Below are positions 15,381 through 24,120 of a stretch of 31,977 bases of DNA, piece by piece. Both the position numbers and the translations under genes were made by a program. The notes below the pieces were generated by a model. The model saw nothing but the letters and a program-made list of their open reading frames with translations. It did not search any database and was not told the DNA's origin. Source of the DNA: JBGPHT01 sp041484525 (GTDB lineage: Bacteria; Acidobacteriota; Terriglobia; Bryobacterales; Bryobacteraceae). The first letter of the stretch is position 1. Each line of letters starts with the position of its first letter. Location: contig JBGPHT010000086.1 in NCBI GenBank assembly GCA_041484525.1, positions 1 to 31,977 of the forward strand. Direction: 5' to 3'.

Positions 15381-16154
15381 TCACGCCGCGGTTTTCTCGG
15401 GCGCCTCTGGCCTTCCCGGAGTCGCGGTCACTCCCAACGCCGGCACGATCATCGGGACCTGCCTGCGATATCGCCGGTACTTCTCTCCGTGAACGGTTAT
15501 CAGGTCGGCCTCTTCGAACCGGATCGCCAGCAGTATATAGGCAGTCGTCATGGCGGCAAAGAACAGGTGGGCCACGGTCATGACCGGCGCCGACCAAAAC
15601 GTCAGCAGCCAACCGAGATAGAGCGGGTGCCGCACGTAGCGATAGAAGAACGGAGTGCGAAACTCGATGTATGTGTACTTGCGGCCGGCCATGTAGAGAT
15701 AGACCTGGCGCAGTCCGAACAAGTCGAAGTGATTGATCAGGAACGTGCTGAGAAGAACGACCAGCAGACCGGCCCCATACACGCCAATAATGATGGTCTC
15801 GGCGATCCCGCCCTCAATTTTCCAGATGATGCCGCCGATCGGCCGCCACTGCCAGAACATGAGCAGCAGAGCGACGCTCGAGAACAGAACGTAGGTACTC
15901 CGCTCTACTGGCTCCGGCACGATCGACGTCCATGCCCGTTTGAACCAGGGTCGCGCCATTATGCTGTGTTGTAGCGCGAATAGAGCGAGTAGAGCGCCAT
16001 CGATCGCCAGAGCAGTAGCGGTCGAGCCCTCTGGACCCGAGTCGATCGATTTCGGCACGCCGAAATTGCCGAGGAATCCAATTGCGTACAACAACGTCGC
16101 AAAGAACACGGCGTAGCACACGATACCGTAAGCAAAGGCAAAGATCCGTTTCAT
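15381..16154 (-). CDS. mddA: MddA-like methanethiol S-methyltransferase, membrane protein
   Basis: 257 residues with about five to six membrane helices (5-27, 50-65, 88-103, 119-142, 179-210). It belongs to the isoprenylcysteine methyltransferase/NnrU-like superfamily. The conserved SAM-binding region is YRYVRHPLYLGW (Arg175-His176-Pro177) and RFEEADL with Glu214/Glu215, followed by HGEKYRRYRRQVP. The ALQHSIMARPWFKRAWTSIV and PVERSTYVLFSSVALLL blocks are what I associate with MddA, which methylates methanethiol to dimethyl sulfide and releases SAH. Other methyl acceptors in this superfamily remain possible. It is convergent with the AtuA gene (9 bases between stops) and transcribed alone. The 164 bases upstream hold no recognisable strong promoter. 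Confidence 0.8.
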   Translation of the reverse strand: MKRIFAFAYGIVCYAVFFATLLYAIGFLGNFGVPKSIDSGPEGSTATALAIDGALLALFALQHSIMARPWFKRAWTSIVPEPVERSTYVLFSSVALLLMFWQWRPIGGIIWKIEGGIAETIIIGVYGAGLLVVLLSTFLINHFDLFGLRQVYLYMAGRKYTYIEFRTPFFYRYVRHPLYLGWLLTFWSAPVMTVAHLFFAAMTTAYILLAIRFEEADLITVHGEKYRRYRRQVPMIVPALGVTATPGRPEAPEKTAA

Positions 16155-16318
16155 ATCAAGTTTCTCTTTCGGAATTTGTCGGTCCGGCCTGGCAAATGCG
16201 TCCAGACATTCTCACTTGAACATGCGGAATGTCCTGCCGGCTTTAGACGACGCAACCTGACATGACGTACGGTTGCATACAGTGGCGGATACGCTGCACA
16301 AATCTTCCGCGCTCTCGG

Positions 16319-16828
16319 TTAAGCGAACAGCTCTCGGTCTAAGTCGATTTCGATGGCGGGAAGGATTTCCGTTTTGAGGACGCCGCGGAACTCCTGCGCA
16401 TGGCTGCCGCGGAAGATCCAGACGCAGCGCGTCCGAGGGTAGACGAGCCACACCTCGACGCCGCCGTTCGATAAGTACTTCTTTACCTTGCGGTCCATGA
16501 ATTGGGCGGGGTTGCTGTCCGAGATCACCTCGATGGCGAGCAGCGGCGCTCCCTCCAGATACTCTCCGCTGGCCTGGTTCGGGCGGGCGATGCTGACATC
16601 CGGCTGTAGCCACGCGCTCCGGCCGATCTTGTAGCCCATCTCGATGTGGACGTCGGCTGCCAGAGTCGTCTGTTTCAGGATTAGAAACAGGCGCTCGGCA
16701 ATCTGCATATGCGTAAGCTTGACGGGGGGCACGTGGAACAGTTCTCCATCCAGAAGTTCCAGCTTGCCTGGCTCGTCGGGCAGGCGCTCGAACTCTTCAA
16801 ATGTCAGCAGGCTGGTGGTCGTGCCCAT
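16319..16828 (-). CDS. Uma2-family (DUF820) PD-(D/E)XK nuclease-fold protein
   Basis: 169 residues, cytosolic. The Uma2 pattern is complete: LTFEEFERLPDEPGKLELLDGEL with Glu24, HMQIAERLFLIL, the LQPDVSI strand with Asp77, LLAIEVISDS with Glu100, and KVKKYLSNGGVEVWLVYP with Lys114/Lys116. Asp, Glu and Lys fit a PD-(D/E)XK nuclease active site. These proteins are very abundant in Cyanobacteria, Acidobacteriota and Planctomycetes, often as stand-alone multicopy genes of unknown biology. It stands alone here, back to back with the FAD oxidoreductase gene across 46 bases. No toxin or antitoxin partner is apparent. Confidence 0.9.
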   Translation of the reverse strand: MGTTTSLLTFEEFERLPDEPGKLELLDGELFHVPPVKLTHMQIAERLFLILKQTTLAADVHIEMGYKIGRSAWLQPDVSIARPNQASGEYLEGAPLLAIEVISDSNPAQFMDRKVKKYLSNGGVEVWLVYPRTRCVWIFRGSHAQEFRGVLKTEILPAIEIDLDRELFA

Positions 16829-16874
16829 GCGTTCTTATCTTAACAAGGCGCGCGCACTACAATGGCTATTCGCC

Positions 16875-18458
16875 ATGCATCGATTGCTTCTGTTTTTCGC
16901 TGCCGCCCTGTTGCCGGCGCAGTCCTTCGACCTCGTCGTATACGGCGGGACGGCTGGGGGCGCGATCACCGCGGTGAGCGGAGCACGCGAAGGACTGAAG
17001 GTCGTGTTGCTCGAACCAGGGCGGCACATTGGCGGCATGGTCTCGGGCGGGCTCTCGCGCACCGACGTCGGGAAGAAAGAAGTCATCGGTGGATACGCGC
17101 TGGAATTCTACTGGCGTGCGGGCAAAGCGTACGCGATGTCACGCTACCTGCAGGACATCGCATGGCTGGTCGAGCCGCACGTAGCGGAGCCTATCTTCCG
17201 ACAGATGCTCAGCGAGGCCGGCGTGACCGTGCTGCTCGATCATCGCCTGCGCGAAAAAGACGGCGTGAGCCGGGAGGGTGACCGGATCGTTTCGATCGTG
17301 ATGGAGAACGGCGCGCGCTTCGACGGCAAAGTTTTCGCGGACTGCTCCTACGAAGGCGACCTGATGGCGCAGGCGGGTGTGCAGTACACCTGGGGACGCG
17401 AGAGCGCGGCGCAATACGGCGAGTCGCTGGCGGGCGTCCGCGGGGAGACGCCGAAGCATCAGTTCCTGGTGGATCTTTCGCCCCGTGGCGTGGACGGCAC
17501 GCTGCTGCCCGAGATCGCGGATGCACCGGCGGGCGAGATCGGCGCGGCCGACCGCAAGGTGCAGGCGTACAACTTCCGCCTGATTCTCTCGCACGATCCG
17601 GCCAACCAAGTCGCTTACCCGAAGCCGGCGCGCTACGATCCCGCGCGCTATGAATTGCTGGCGAAGCTGCTTCAGGCGACTCCGAAGAGGATGAGCGAAG
17701 TGCTGTCGGTGATCGTGATCCCGAACCAGAAGGCGGATATCAACAATAACGGGCCGTTTTCGACGGACTACATCGGCCATAGCTGGGAGTATCCGAACGC
17801 CAGCTACGCCCGGCGCGCCGAGATCTGGCGCGATCACGAGGAGTACACCAAGGGCCTGCTCTGGTTCCTGGCTCACGACCCGCGCGTGCCGTCGGCGCTG
17901 CGGAAGGAGATCAATCAGTGGGGTCTCGCGAAGGATGAATTTGTCGATAACGCCCACTGGCCGCACCAGCTTTACATCCGCGAGGCGCGGCGCATGGTGG
18001 GCGAATACGTCATGACGCAGCGCGATATTCAGACCGCGCTGGTGAAGCCGGACGCCATCGGGATGGGCTCCTACAACAGCGATTCGCACAACGTGCAGCG
18101 CGTCGTGGATGCGCGCGGCTTCGTGCGCAACGAGGGCGATATGCAGGTACCGGTCGAGCCGTACCAGATTCCCTATCGCGTGCTGCTGCCAAAGAAGAAC
18201 GAAGCGCGCAACCTGCTGGTGCCGGTCTGTTTTTCGGCCAGCCACGTGGCCTACAGTACGCTGCGCATGGAGCCGCAGTATATGATGATGGGCCAGGCAG
18301 CAGGCGTAGCGGCGGCGATGGCCATCCGCGCGGGCAGTGCGGTGCAGGAGATCGACACTGCGGCGCTGACTCGCCGGTTGGTCAGCCAGGGAGCGATTCT
18401 CGAGTACGCGCCGTCGCGGCAGGACGCTATTGTCGGCAGGTTCCGCGCAGGGAAGTGA
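16875..18458 (+). CDS. Secreted FAD-dependent oxidoreductase
   Basis: 527 residues from the ATG at 16875; upstream in-frame sequence overlaps the divergent Uma2 gene and is not coding. The signal peptide is RLLLFFAAALLPAQS. A FAD-binding Rossmann motif follows at once (FDLVVYGGTAGGAITAV, Gly24-Gly29), with Glu47 at the end of strand 2 and HIGGMVSGGLSRTD, which typifies the FAD_oxidored (PF12831) family. The C-terminal part ends RMEPQYMMMGQAAGVAAAMA, the second FAD-contact block. The substrate is unknown; members are often near carbohydrate-degrading genes. A TACAAT box (16858-16863) lies 12 bases before the ATG. It probably forms an operon with the channel gene 7 bases downstream. Confidence 0.9.
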   Translation: MHRLLLFFAAALLPAQSFDLVVYGGTAGGAITAVSGAREGLKVVLLEPGRHIGGMVSGGLSRTDVGKKEVIGGYALEFYWRAGKAYAMSRYLQDIAWLVEPHVAEPIFRQMLSEAGVTVLLDHRLREKDGVSREGDRIVSIVMENGARFDGKVFADCSYEGDLMAQAGVQYTWGRESAAQYGESLAGVRGETPKHQFLVDLSPRGVDGTLLPEIADAPAGEIGAADRKVQAYNFRLILSHDPANQVAYPKPARYDPARYELLAKLLQATPKRMSEVLSVIVIPNQKADINNNGPFSTDYIGHSWEYPNASYARRAEIWRDHEEYTKGLLWFLAHDPRVPSALRKEINQWGLAKDEFVDNAHWPHQLYIREARRMVGEYVMTQRDIQTALVKPDAIGMGSYNSDSHNVQRVVDARGFVRNEGDMQVPVEPYQIPYRVLLPKKNEARNLLVPVCFSASHVAYSTLRMEPQYMMMGQAAGVAAAMAIRAGSAVQEIDTAALTRRLVSQGAILEYAPSRQDAIVGRFRAGK

Positions 18459-18465
18459 TTCGAAT

Positions 18466-19194
18466 ATGGACACACGATTGATAGGCGAGTTCATGGGCAC
18501 AATGGTGCTCATCCTGATGGGGAACGGCGTTTGCGCCAACGTGTCGCTGCGCAAATCCCACGCGGAGAACGCTGGCTGGATGGCGATCGCGACCGGCTGG
18601 GCGCTGGCTGTGATGACCGGCGTGTTCGTCGCCATCGCGTGCGGCAGCCCGGACGCGCACTTGAATCCGGCGGTCACGCTCGGCTTCGCGGTGAGCACCG
18701 GCGACTGGAGCAAGTTCGTGCCGTACCTGTGCGCCCAGATGCTGGGGGCGATGGCGGGCTCGTCGCTGATGTGCCTGCATTTCATGCCGCATTGGCGCGA
18801 GACGGATGCCGACCGCAAGATGGGGTGCTTCTGCACGTCGCCCGCGATCCGGCGTCCATTGGCCAATCTGGTCAGCGAAACGATCGGCACATTTGTACTG
18901 GTCCTGGTGGCGGGCGCGATCTTTTCGAAAGCCGTGGCGGCGGGCGGCCCAGCGGCTGGACTCGGACCATACTTGGTGGGGAGCCTGGTGTGGGGAATTG
19001 GGTTGAGCCTCGGCGGTACCACAGGATACGCCATCAACCCGGCACGCGATCTGGGGCCGAGGATTGTGCATGCGCTGGCGCCGATCGGCAAGAAGTTGGA
19101 TTCCGACTGGGGCTACGCGCCGATACCGATCGTCGGCCCGCTGGCCGGGGCCGCGCTGGCAGGGCTGGTGCTGAAGTCGATCGTGGCACAATAG
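18466..19194 (+). CDS. MIP-family channel (aquaglyceroporin, GlpF-like)
   Basis: 242 residues, six membrane helices plus two half-helices. Both NPA boxes are present: HLNPAV (Asn67-Pro-Ala) and AINPARD (Asn191-Pro-Ala-Arg-Asp). Asp after the second NPAR is characteristic of glycerol facilitators rather than strict water channels. It passively conducts glycerol or other small neutral solutes across the inner membrane. The start ATG at 18466 follows GGAAGTGA, which spans the stop of the FAD oxidoreductase, so the two are probably co-transcribed. The AtuA-related gene follows 13 bases later and may be in the same transcript. Confidence 0.95.
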   Translation: MDTRLIGEFMGTMVLILMGNGVCANVSLRKSHAENAGWMAIATGWALAVMTGVFVAIACGSPDAHLNPAVTLGFAVSTGDWSKFVPYLCAQMLGAMAGSSLMCLHFMPHWRETDADRKMGCFCTSPAIRRPLANLVSETIGTFVLVLVAGAIFSKAVAAGGPAAGLGPYLVGSLVWGIGLSLGGTTGYAINPARDLGPRIVHALAPIGKKLDSDWGYAPIPIVGPLAGAALAGLVLKSIVAQ

Positions 19195-19207
19195 TCCCGA
19201 GGCCCGA

Positions 19208-19531
19208 ATGAAGGTTCCGCTTTCGCGTATCGCGCATACACGGTCGGGGGATAAGGGCGACACCTGCAACATCGGGGTGATCGCGTATGAAGAGAAGCAC
19301 TACCCGATCCTGGTGCGCGAAGTGTCGGCGGAGCGCGTCAAGGCGCATTTCGGGGATTTCGTGAAGGGCAAGGTCGAGCGGTTCGAACTGCCGAACCTGG
19401 GGGCGCTGAACTTCCTATTGCACGGCGCGCTCGGCGGAGGCGGCACCGTTTCGCTGCGCACCGACGCGCAGGGGAAGACGTTCGGGGCGGCGCTATTGGG
19501 GCTGGAAATCGAGGTTCCGGCGGATCTATAA
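19208..19531 (+). CDS. AtuA-related small protein (AtuA C-terminal domain as separate gene)
   Basis: 107 residues. The opening PLSRIAHTRSGDKGDTCNIGVIAY and the later LGALNFLLHGALGGGGTVSLRTDAQGK are signatures of the C-terminal domain of full-length AtuA, seen in many genomes as a free-standing protein of about 100 residues. A role with the DUF1446 part in terpene or branched acyl-CoA catabolism is expected, the mechanism unknown. It lies 13 bases after the channel gene and 62 bases before the enoyl-CoA hydratase. Its natural partner (14037-15371) is 3.8 kb away, separated by four unrelated genes. Confidence 0.88.
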   Translation: MKVPLSRIAHTRSGDKGDTCNIGVIAYEEKHYPILVREVSAERVKAHFGDFVKGKVERFELPNLGALNFLLHGALGGGGTVSLRTDAQGKTFGAALLGLEIEVPADL

Positions 19532-19593
19532 TTGAGCGACGGCGTGGGCTCCGCGCGCCAGGTTGAAGCTCTGCCTGCCTTCGGGGCGAATCC

Positions 19594-20355
19594 ATGAGCG
19601 AGATCCTGCATTCCTCCTTACACGGCCGCGTGTTGCGGTTGACGCTCCATCGGCCTGAGAAGCGAAACGCGCTCAATCCGCAATTGTGCCGCGAACTGGT
19701 AGCTGCCTTCGAGACTGCCGCCGATGACCGCCGCGTGGGCGCGATCCTGCTGGCAGGCGAGGGCAAGACTTTCTGCGCGGGCATGGATCTGTCCGAGGTG
19801 GACCAGGCCGATACCGACGAAATCGACCAGGCGCACGAACAACTGTTCACTGTCGGTGCGAGCCTGCCGAAGCCGCTGATTGCCGCGGTGCATGGCGGAG
19901 TCTACGGCGGTGGCGTGGGCCTGGTGGCCAACTGCCACATTGCGATTGCCGCCGAGGGCGCGCAATTCGGTTTGACGGAGATCCGGCTGGGACTTTGGCC
20001 GTTCCTGGTATACCGGGCGGTGGAGTCGGCGCTGGGCGAGCGGCGCACCCTCGAGCTGGCGCTGACGGGTCGACTGATCGGCGCGGCCGAGGCGCGCGAC
20101 ATCGGGCTGATCCACGAAGTCGCGGCGGATCTCGAAAGCCGCGCAGCAGCCGTCGCCGAGGGAGTGGCGGAATCGAGCCCGACGGCGATCCGCAGCGGGA
20201 TGGCGTTCGTCCAAGAGGTGCGGGGGCGGAATTGGAATGAAGCGGGCGGCGTCGCGCGCCGCGTCCGCAATCAGGTGTTCGCGAGCCCCGATTTTCGGGA
20301 AGGGCTGCGGGCATTTCGTGAGAAGCGTGCGGCCAAGTGGCCGTCACTTGAGTAA
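19594..20355 (+). CDS. Enoyl-CoA hydratase/isomerase family protein (methylglutaconyl-CoA hydratase-like)
   Basis: 253 residues, crotonase fold. The CoA/oxyanion segments are LAGEGKTFCAGMDLSEV (about 53-69) and PLIAAVHGGVYGGGVGLVANC. Glu129 in FGLTEIRLGLWP matches the catalytic glutamate at position 164 of rat crotonase. The position equivalent to its Glu144 is glycine (Gly109 in GGGVGL), as in methylglutaconyl-CoA hydratase (LiuC/AUH) and some other hydratases. With the carboxyltransferase and AtuA nearby, hydration of a methylglutaconyl- or isohexenylglutaconyl-CoA intermediate is likely. The ribosome site is weak (GGGGCGA). It ends 122 bases before smc. Confidence 0.92.
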   Translation: MSEILHSSLHGRVLRLTLHRPEKRNALNPQLCRELVAAFETAADDRRVGAILLAGEGKTFCAGMDLSEVDQADTDEIDQAHEQLFTVGASLPKPLIAAVHGGVYGGGVGLVANCHIAIAAEGAQFGLTEIRLGLWPFLVYRAVESALGERRTLELALTGRLIGAAEARDIGLIHEVAADLESRAAAVAEGVAESSPTAIRSGMAFVQEVRGRNWNEAGGVARRVRNQVFASPDFREGLRAFREKRAAKWPSLE

Positions 20356-20358
20356 GCG

Positions 20359-20378
20359 CCCTACAAGATCTTGTGGGG
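20359..20378. other. Palindromic hairpin in hydratase-smc gap
   Basis: CCCTACAAGA-TCTTGTGGGG is a 20-base inverted repeat with one G-T pair, just after the hydratase stop. There is no T-run beyond it, so it is a weak terminator candidate or a protein site. The core ACAAGATCTTGT is a perfect 12-base palindrome. Confidence 0.4.
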
Positions 20379-20477
20379 TTGGGTATGAGGGTACTGTTCA
20401 ATGTGGTGGAGATGCTTTACTTTTCGTCAGCGCGCGGTTAGTATAGTGACAACTCCCCCGAAGCAGAGGTCAATGCT

Positions 20478-23400
20478 TTGCTAAAACTCAAACGCGTCGA
20501 ACTGCAGGGATTCAAGTCCTTTTGCGATCGTACCGAACTCCGCTTCAACGGGGAAGGCATCGCGGCCATTGTCGGGCCGAACGGCTGCGGCAAGTCCAAC
20601 ATCAGCGATGCCATCAGTTGGGTGCTGGGCGAACAATCGGCAAAGAGCCTGCGCGGCTCCCGCATGGAGGACGTGATTTTTGCGGGCACGCGCGACCGCA
20701 AGCCGCTGGGCTTGGCCTACGTCACCATGACCCTGGTGGACCCCGAGGTTCAGGAAGAAATCCAGGGCCACAAGATCCAGGCGGTGGAGGGCCAGCCGGC
20801 AAAACGCGGCGAGGTCACGATCACGCGGCGTCTATTCCGCTCGGGCGAGAGCGAATATCTCATCGACGGGCACGCGGCGCGGTTGCGCGATATCCAGGAC
20901 ATTTTCATGGGGACGGGCCTCGGCCCGGAAAGCTACGCCATCATCGAGCAAGGGCGCATCGGGCAGATCCTCAGTTCCAAGCCGCAGGACCGGCGCTCCG
21001 TCATCGAAGAAGCCGCGGGTATCACAAGGTTCAAGACGCGGAAACGGCTGGCGGAGGCCAAGCTGGAAGGTGCCAAGCAAAACCTGGCGCGCGTGTACGA
21101 CATCCTCGAAGAGGTCACACGGCAGGTCAACTCGCTCAAGCGGCAGGCGTCGAAGGCGAAGCGGTATGTGGAGTTGAAGGCCGAGTTCGAAGGCCGGCTG
21201 CGGCTGGTGCTTTCGGGCAAGTACCGGCTGCTCGAGCGGGACGCGGCCAAGACTGCGATCGACCTGAACGTGGCGGCGGCCGAGCTGAAATCGCTGGGCG
21301 AGCAGGTAGCGGAAAAAGAGCAGGCGCACGAACGGGAGCAGACGGCGTGCTATGCCATCGAAGAGCGGCTCACGGAAGCGCGGCAGCAACTTTCCGAGAT
21401 GAACGTGGAGGCTGCGCGGACGCGCGGGCGCCTGGAATCGCAGGTGAAGGAGAGCGGGGCGATCGAACAGCGGATCGCGCAGGCGGAGAAGGAATCGCAG
21501 GAACTCGGGCTGCGGCTGGACGCGCTCGAGCAGGAGATCGCGGGGCATCAGAAGAACGTCGCGGAGTTGGAAGCGCAGATCGCGCAGGCACGCGACCGCA
21601 TGCTCGAGATCAATCAGCAGCGCGAATCGCTGCAGGCGCGGGTGAGGGAACGGGAGCGGGCGATCGAAGCTGGGCGGCAGGTGATCCTGCGCCTGCTGGG
21701 CGAAGCTTCGACGTTGAAGAATCAGTTGGCGCAGATCGAGGAATATCTGGCGGGGATCGAGCGCGAGTCGGCGCGCGCCACACGCGAAGAGCAGGTGGCG
21801 GCGGTCGAGATCGAGCGGCTGGAAGGTGTCCGCAAGCACCTGTCGGATACCATGGCGGAGCGCCAGCTCGAGCTGGAGTTGGTAACAGGCGAGAGGCGGC
21901 GCACGGAAGGCGACCTGGTGGAGCGGCGGCAGGTTTCGGCCGAGCTGCGGCGGGAAATCGACGGGCTGAAGAATGAAGTTTCGCGCATCCGCGCGCGCAA
22001 GGAATCGCTCGAGCAGGTGCTGGCGCACCGCACGTACACCACGGAGTCGGTGAAGCGGCTGTTCGCATCGCTGGAAGGCGGCAAGGCGTCCGATCTGAAG
22101 CCGCTGGGCGTGCTGGCGGACTACGTCGAAGTGGACGCGCAGTACGAAAAGCCCGCCGAGGAATTCCTGCACGAAGAGCTGGAATTCGTAGTCGTGGAGA
22201 GTTGGCAGCAGGCCGAGTGCGGCCTCGATTTCATCCGCGCGGAGTCGGATGGGCGTGCCACGTTCCTGGTGCATCCGGAGCCGAACGGCCACGCGCAGCG
22301 GCATCTGCCGGAGCCGGCGATCGGGCCGGAGACTGGAATCGCGGCGCGGCTGAGCGATTCGCTGCGCCTGACGAACGGGTTCAAGGATCGCGCCACGGAC
22401 CTGCTGCCGCGGCTTTCGCTCTGCTTCCTGGCTGAGGATCGCGCGGCGGCGCAGCGCCTCGCGGTGGCGTATCCACATCTGTATTTCCTGTTGGCGGACG
22501 GCGTCTGTTACCACGGGTACACAGTCACGGGCGGCAAGAAATCCGGGGCCGGGCCGCTGGCGATGAAGCGTGAAGTGCGCGAGCTGACGGTCGAGTTGCA
22601 AGGGCGGCAGCAGAAACTGGATGAGCAGGTGGAACGGCTCGACGGCCTGCATCAGGAGATTATCGGCCTCGAAGCCGAGCTGGAGCGGTTGCGCGGGCTG
22701 CAGCAATCGCGCGAGAAGGACCGGCTGGCACTCGACCATGACATGCGCAAGCTGGGCGAGGATCTGTCGCGCAGCAATTCGCGGCTCTCGGTGGCGCGGC
22801 TGGAACTGGAGCGGCTGCGTCGGGATGCTGAGAAATCGGCCGATCAGCGTGAGAAGAATCGTGCCGCCGTGGAAGAGAAGGACCGGCTGCGGGCGGAGCG
22901 CGAGGCGGCGCTCGAATCCGAGCGGCTGGAACTGGAGAAGCTGGAGGGACAGGCGGCGACGATCGGGGAAGAGCACGCGGCCACGCGCGCCGAGCTCGCG
23001 GGCCTCGAAGAGCGGCATCGCGGCGAGCGTTCGGCGATGGGGCGGCTGGAGCAGCAGTTCCTCGAGACGACGAGGCGGCGCAGCGCCATCGCGCCCGAGA
23101 TCGAGCGGCTGGGAGAGCAGCGCGCGCGCCTGCTGTCGGACAACATCGAGCTCGATCGTAAAGCGGGCGTGCTGGCGGAGCAGATCGCGCAGACCGAAGC
23201 GCAGGTGAACGAAATGGCCGCGCAGGATGCGGGCATGCGGGAGGCGCTGCGGGCGGGCGAAGAGGAATTGAAGGGCCTGCGCACGGCGGTGCAGGAGAGT
23301 CTGGAGAAGCGGTTGCAGATCGAAGTGGACCTGGTGCGCAAACAGGCCGAGCTGAAGTTCCTGGACGAGACCAGCCGGAAGGAGTTGAACTGTCCGGTCG

Positions 23401-24107
23401 AGGAACTGGCTCCGGCAGGCGATCCGGTGCCGGATGCGGACACGATCGCCGAGGCCGAGTTGGCGGCGAACGAAGTGCGGAACCGGATCGAAGCGCTGGG
23501 CGCCGTCAATCCGGCCGCGATGGAGGAGTTCCAGGAAGCGCAGCAGCGCCACGATTTCCTGAGCGCGCAGCGGCAGGACCTGATCGATTCCATCCGCGAT
23601 ACGGAGAAGGCGATCCAGGAAATCGACCAGGTGTCGCGGCAGAAGTTCGCCGAAGCCTATGAGGCGATCAACGCGAATTTCCGCGTGGCGTTCCAGACGC
23701 TGTTCGGCGGCGGCACGGGCGAGATGCGCCTGACCGACCAGGAGAACCTGGCCGATTCGGGCATCGACATCGTTTGCTCGCCTCCCGGCAAGCGGCTGCA
23801 GAACGTGCTGCTGCTCTCGGGCGGCGAGAAGGCGCTGGCGGCCGTCGCGCTGCTGATGGCCATCTTCAAATACCAGCCGAGCCCGTTCTGCGTGATGGAC
23901 GAGGTGGACGCGCCGCTCGACGAAGCCAACATCGGCCGGCTCACCAAGCTGCTGAAGGAGATGTCCGAACAAACGCAGTTCGTGGTGATCACGCACTCGA
24001 AGCGCACCATGGAGGCCGCGCAGGCGCTCTACGGTGTGACGATGCAGGAGCCCGGCGTCTCGCGACTGGTCTCGGTGAAGTTCGGCGCGGCGGAAGCGGC
24101 GGCGTAG
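20478..24107 (+). CDS. smc: Chromosome segregation protein SMC
   Basis: 1209 residues, the normal length for bacterial SMC. The ATPase that forms the condensin ring with ScpA/ScpB to compact and separate chromosomes. Walker A is GPNGCGKS at 33-40. Two long Glu/Arg/Gln-rich coiled coils (about 170-500 and 690-1020) flank the hinge (about 530-650, including PLGVLADYVEVD). The C-terminal head has the signature LLSGGEKALAAVALLMAIF near 1110 and Walker B FCVMDEVDAPLDEAN near 1135-1150. The start is TTG (20478), preceded by AGAGG at seven bases; a nearer ATG at 20473 is out of frame. It is a single gene, convergent with the MerR gene (13 bases between stops). Confidence 0.98.
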   Translation: MLKLKRVELQGFKSFCDRTELRFNGEGIAAIVGPNGCGKSNISDAISWVLGEQSAKSLRGSRMEDVIFAGTRDRKPLGLAYVTMTLVDPEVQEEIQGHKIQAVEGQPAKRGEVTITRRLFRSGESEYLIDGHAARLRDIQDIFMGTGLGPESYAIIEQGRIGQILSSKPQDRRSVIEEAAGITRFKTRKRLAEAKLEGAKQNLARVYDILEEVTRQVNSLKRQASKAKRYVELKAEFEGRLRLVLSGKYRLLERDAAKTAIDLNVAAAELKSLGEQVAEKEQAHEREQTACYAIEERLTEARQQLSEMNVEAARTRGRLESQVKESGAIEQRIAQAEKESQELGLRLDALEQEIAGHQKNVAELEAQIAQARDRMLEINQQRESLQARVRERERAIEAGRQVILRLLGEASTLKNQLAQIEEYLAGIERESARATREEQVAAVEIERLEGVRKHLSDTMAERQLELELVTGERRRTEGDLVERRQVSAELRREIDGLKNEVSRIRARKESLEQVLAHRTYTTESVKRLFASLEGGKASDLKPLGVLADYVEVDAQYEKPAEEFLHEELEFVVVESWQQAECGLDFIRAESDGRATFLVHPEPNGHAQRHLPEPAIGPETGIAARLSDSLRLTNGFKDRATDLLPRLSLCFLAEDRAAAQRLAVAYPHLYFLLADGVCYHGYTVTGGKKSGAGPLAMKREVRELTVELQGRQQKLDEQVERLDGLHQEIIGLEAELERLRGLQQSREKDRLALDHDMRKLGEDLSRSNSRLSVARLELERLRRDAEKSADQREKNRAAVEEKDRLRAEREAALESERLELEKLEGQAATIGEEHAATRAELAGLEERHRGERSAMGRLEQQFLETTRRRSAIAPEIERLGEQRARLLSDNIELDRKAGVLAEQIAQTEAQVNEMAAQDAGMREALRAGEEELKGLRTAVQESLEKRLQIEVDLVRKQAELKFLDETSRKELNCPVEELAPAGDPVPDADTIAEAELAANEVRNRIEALGAVNPAAMEEFQEAQQRHDFLSAQRQDLIDSIRDTEKAIQEIDQVSRQKFAEAYEAINANFRVAFQTLFGGGTGEMRLTDQENLADSGIDIVCSPPGKRLQNVLLLSGGEKALAAVALLMAIFKYQPSPFCVMDEVDAPLDEANIGRLTKLLKEMSEQTQFVVITHSKRTMEAAQALYGVTMQEPGVSRLVSVKFGAAEAAA

Positions 24108-24120
24108 CAGCAGCCGCTCA

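Noticed and set aside
16155..16318. 164-base gap upstream of the mddA-like gene, checked for a riboswitch or small RNA
   Set aside because: No SAM/SAH riboswitch-like helices or terminator recognised by eye; only scattered short inverted repeats.
17139..19091. A 650-codon minus-strand frame across the FAD oxidoreductase and channel genes
   Set aside because: It crosses two well-supported genes and their boundary, and shows no domain.
20415..20447. Possible smc promoter (TTTACT ... TATAGT)
   Set aside because: The spacer of about 20 bases and weak hexamers make it unconvincing.
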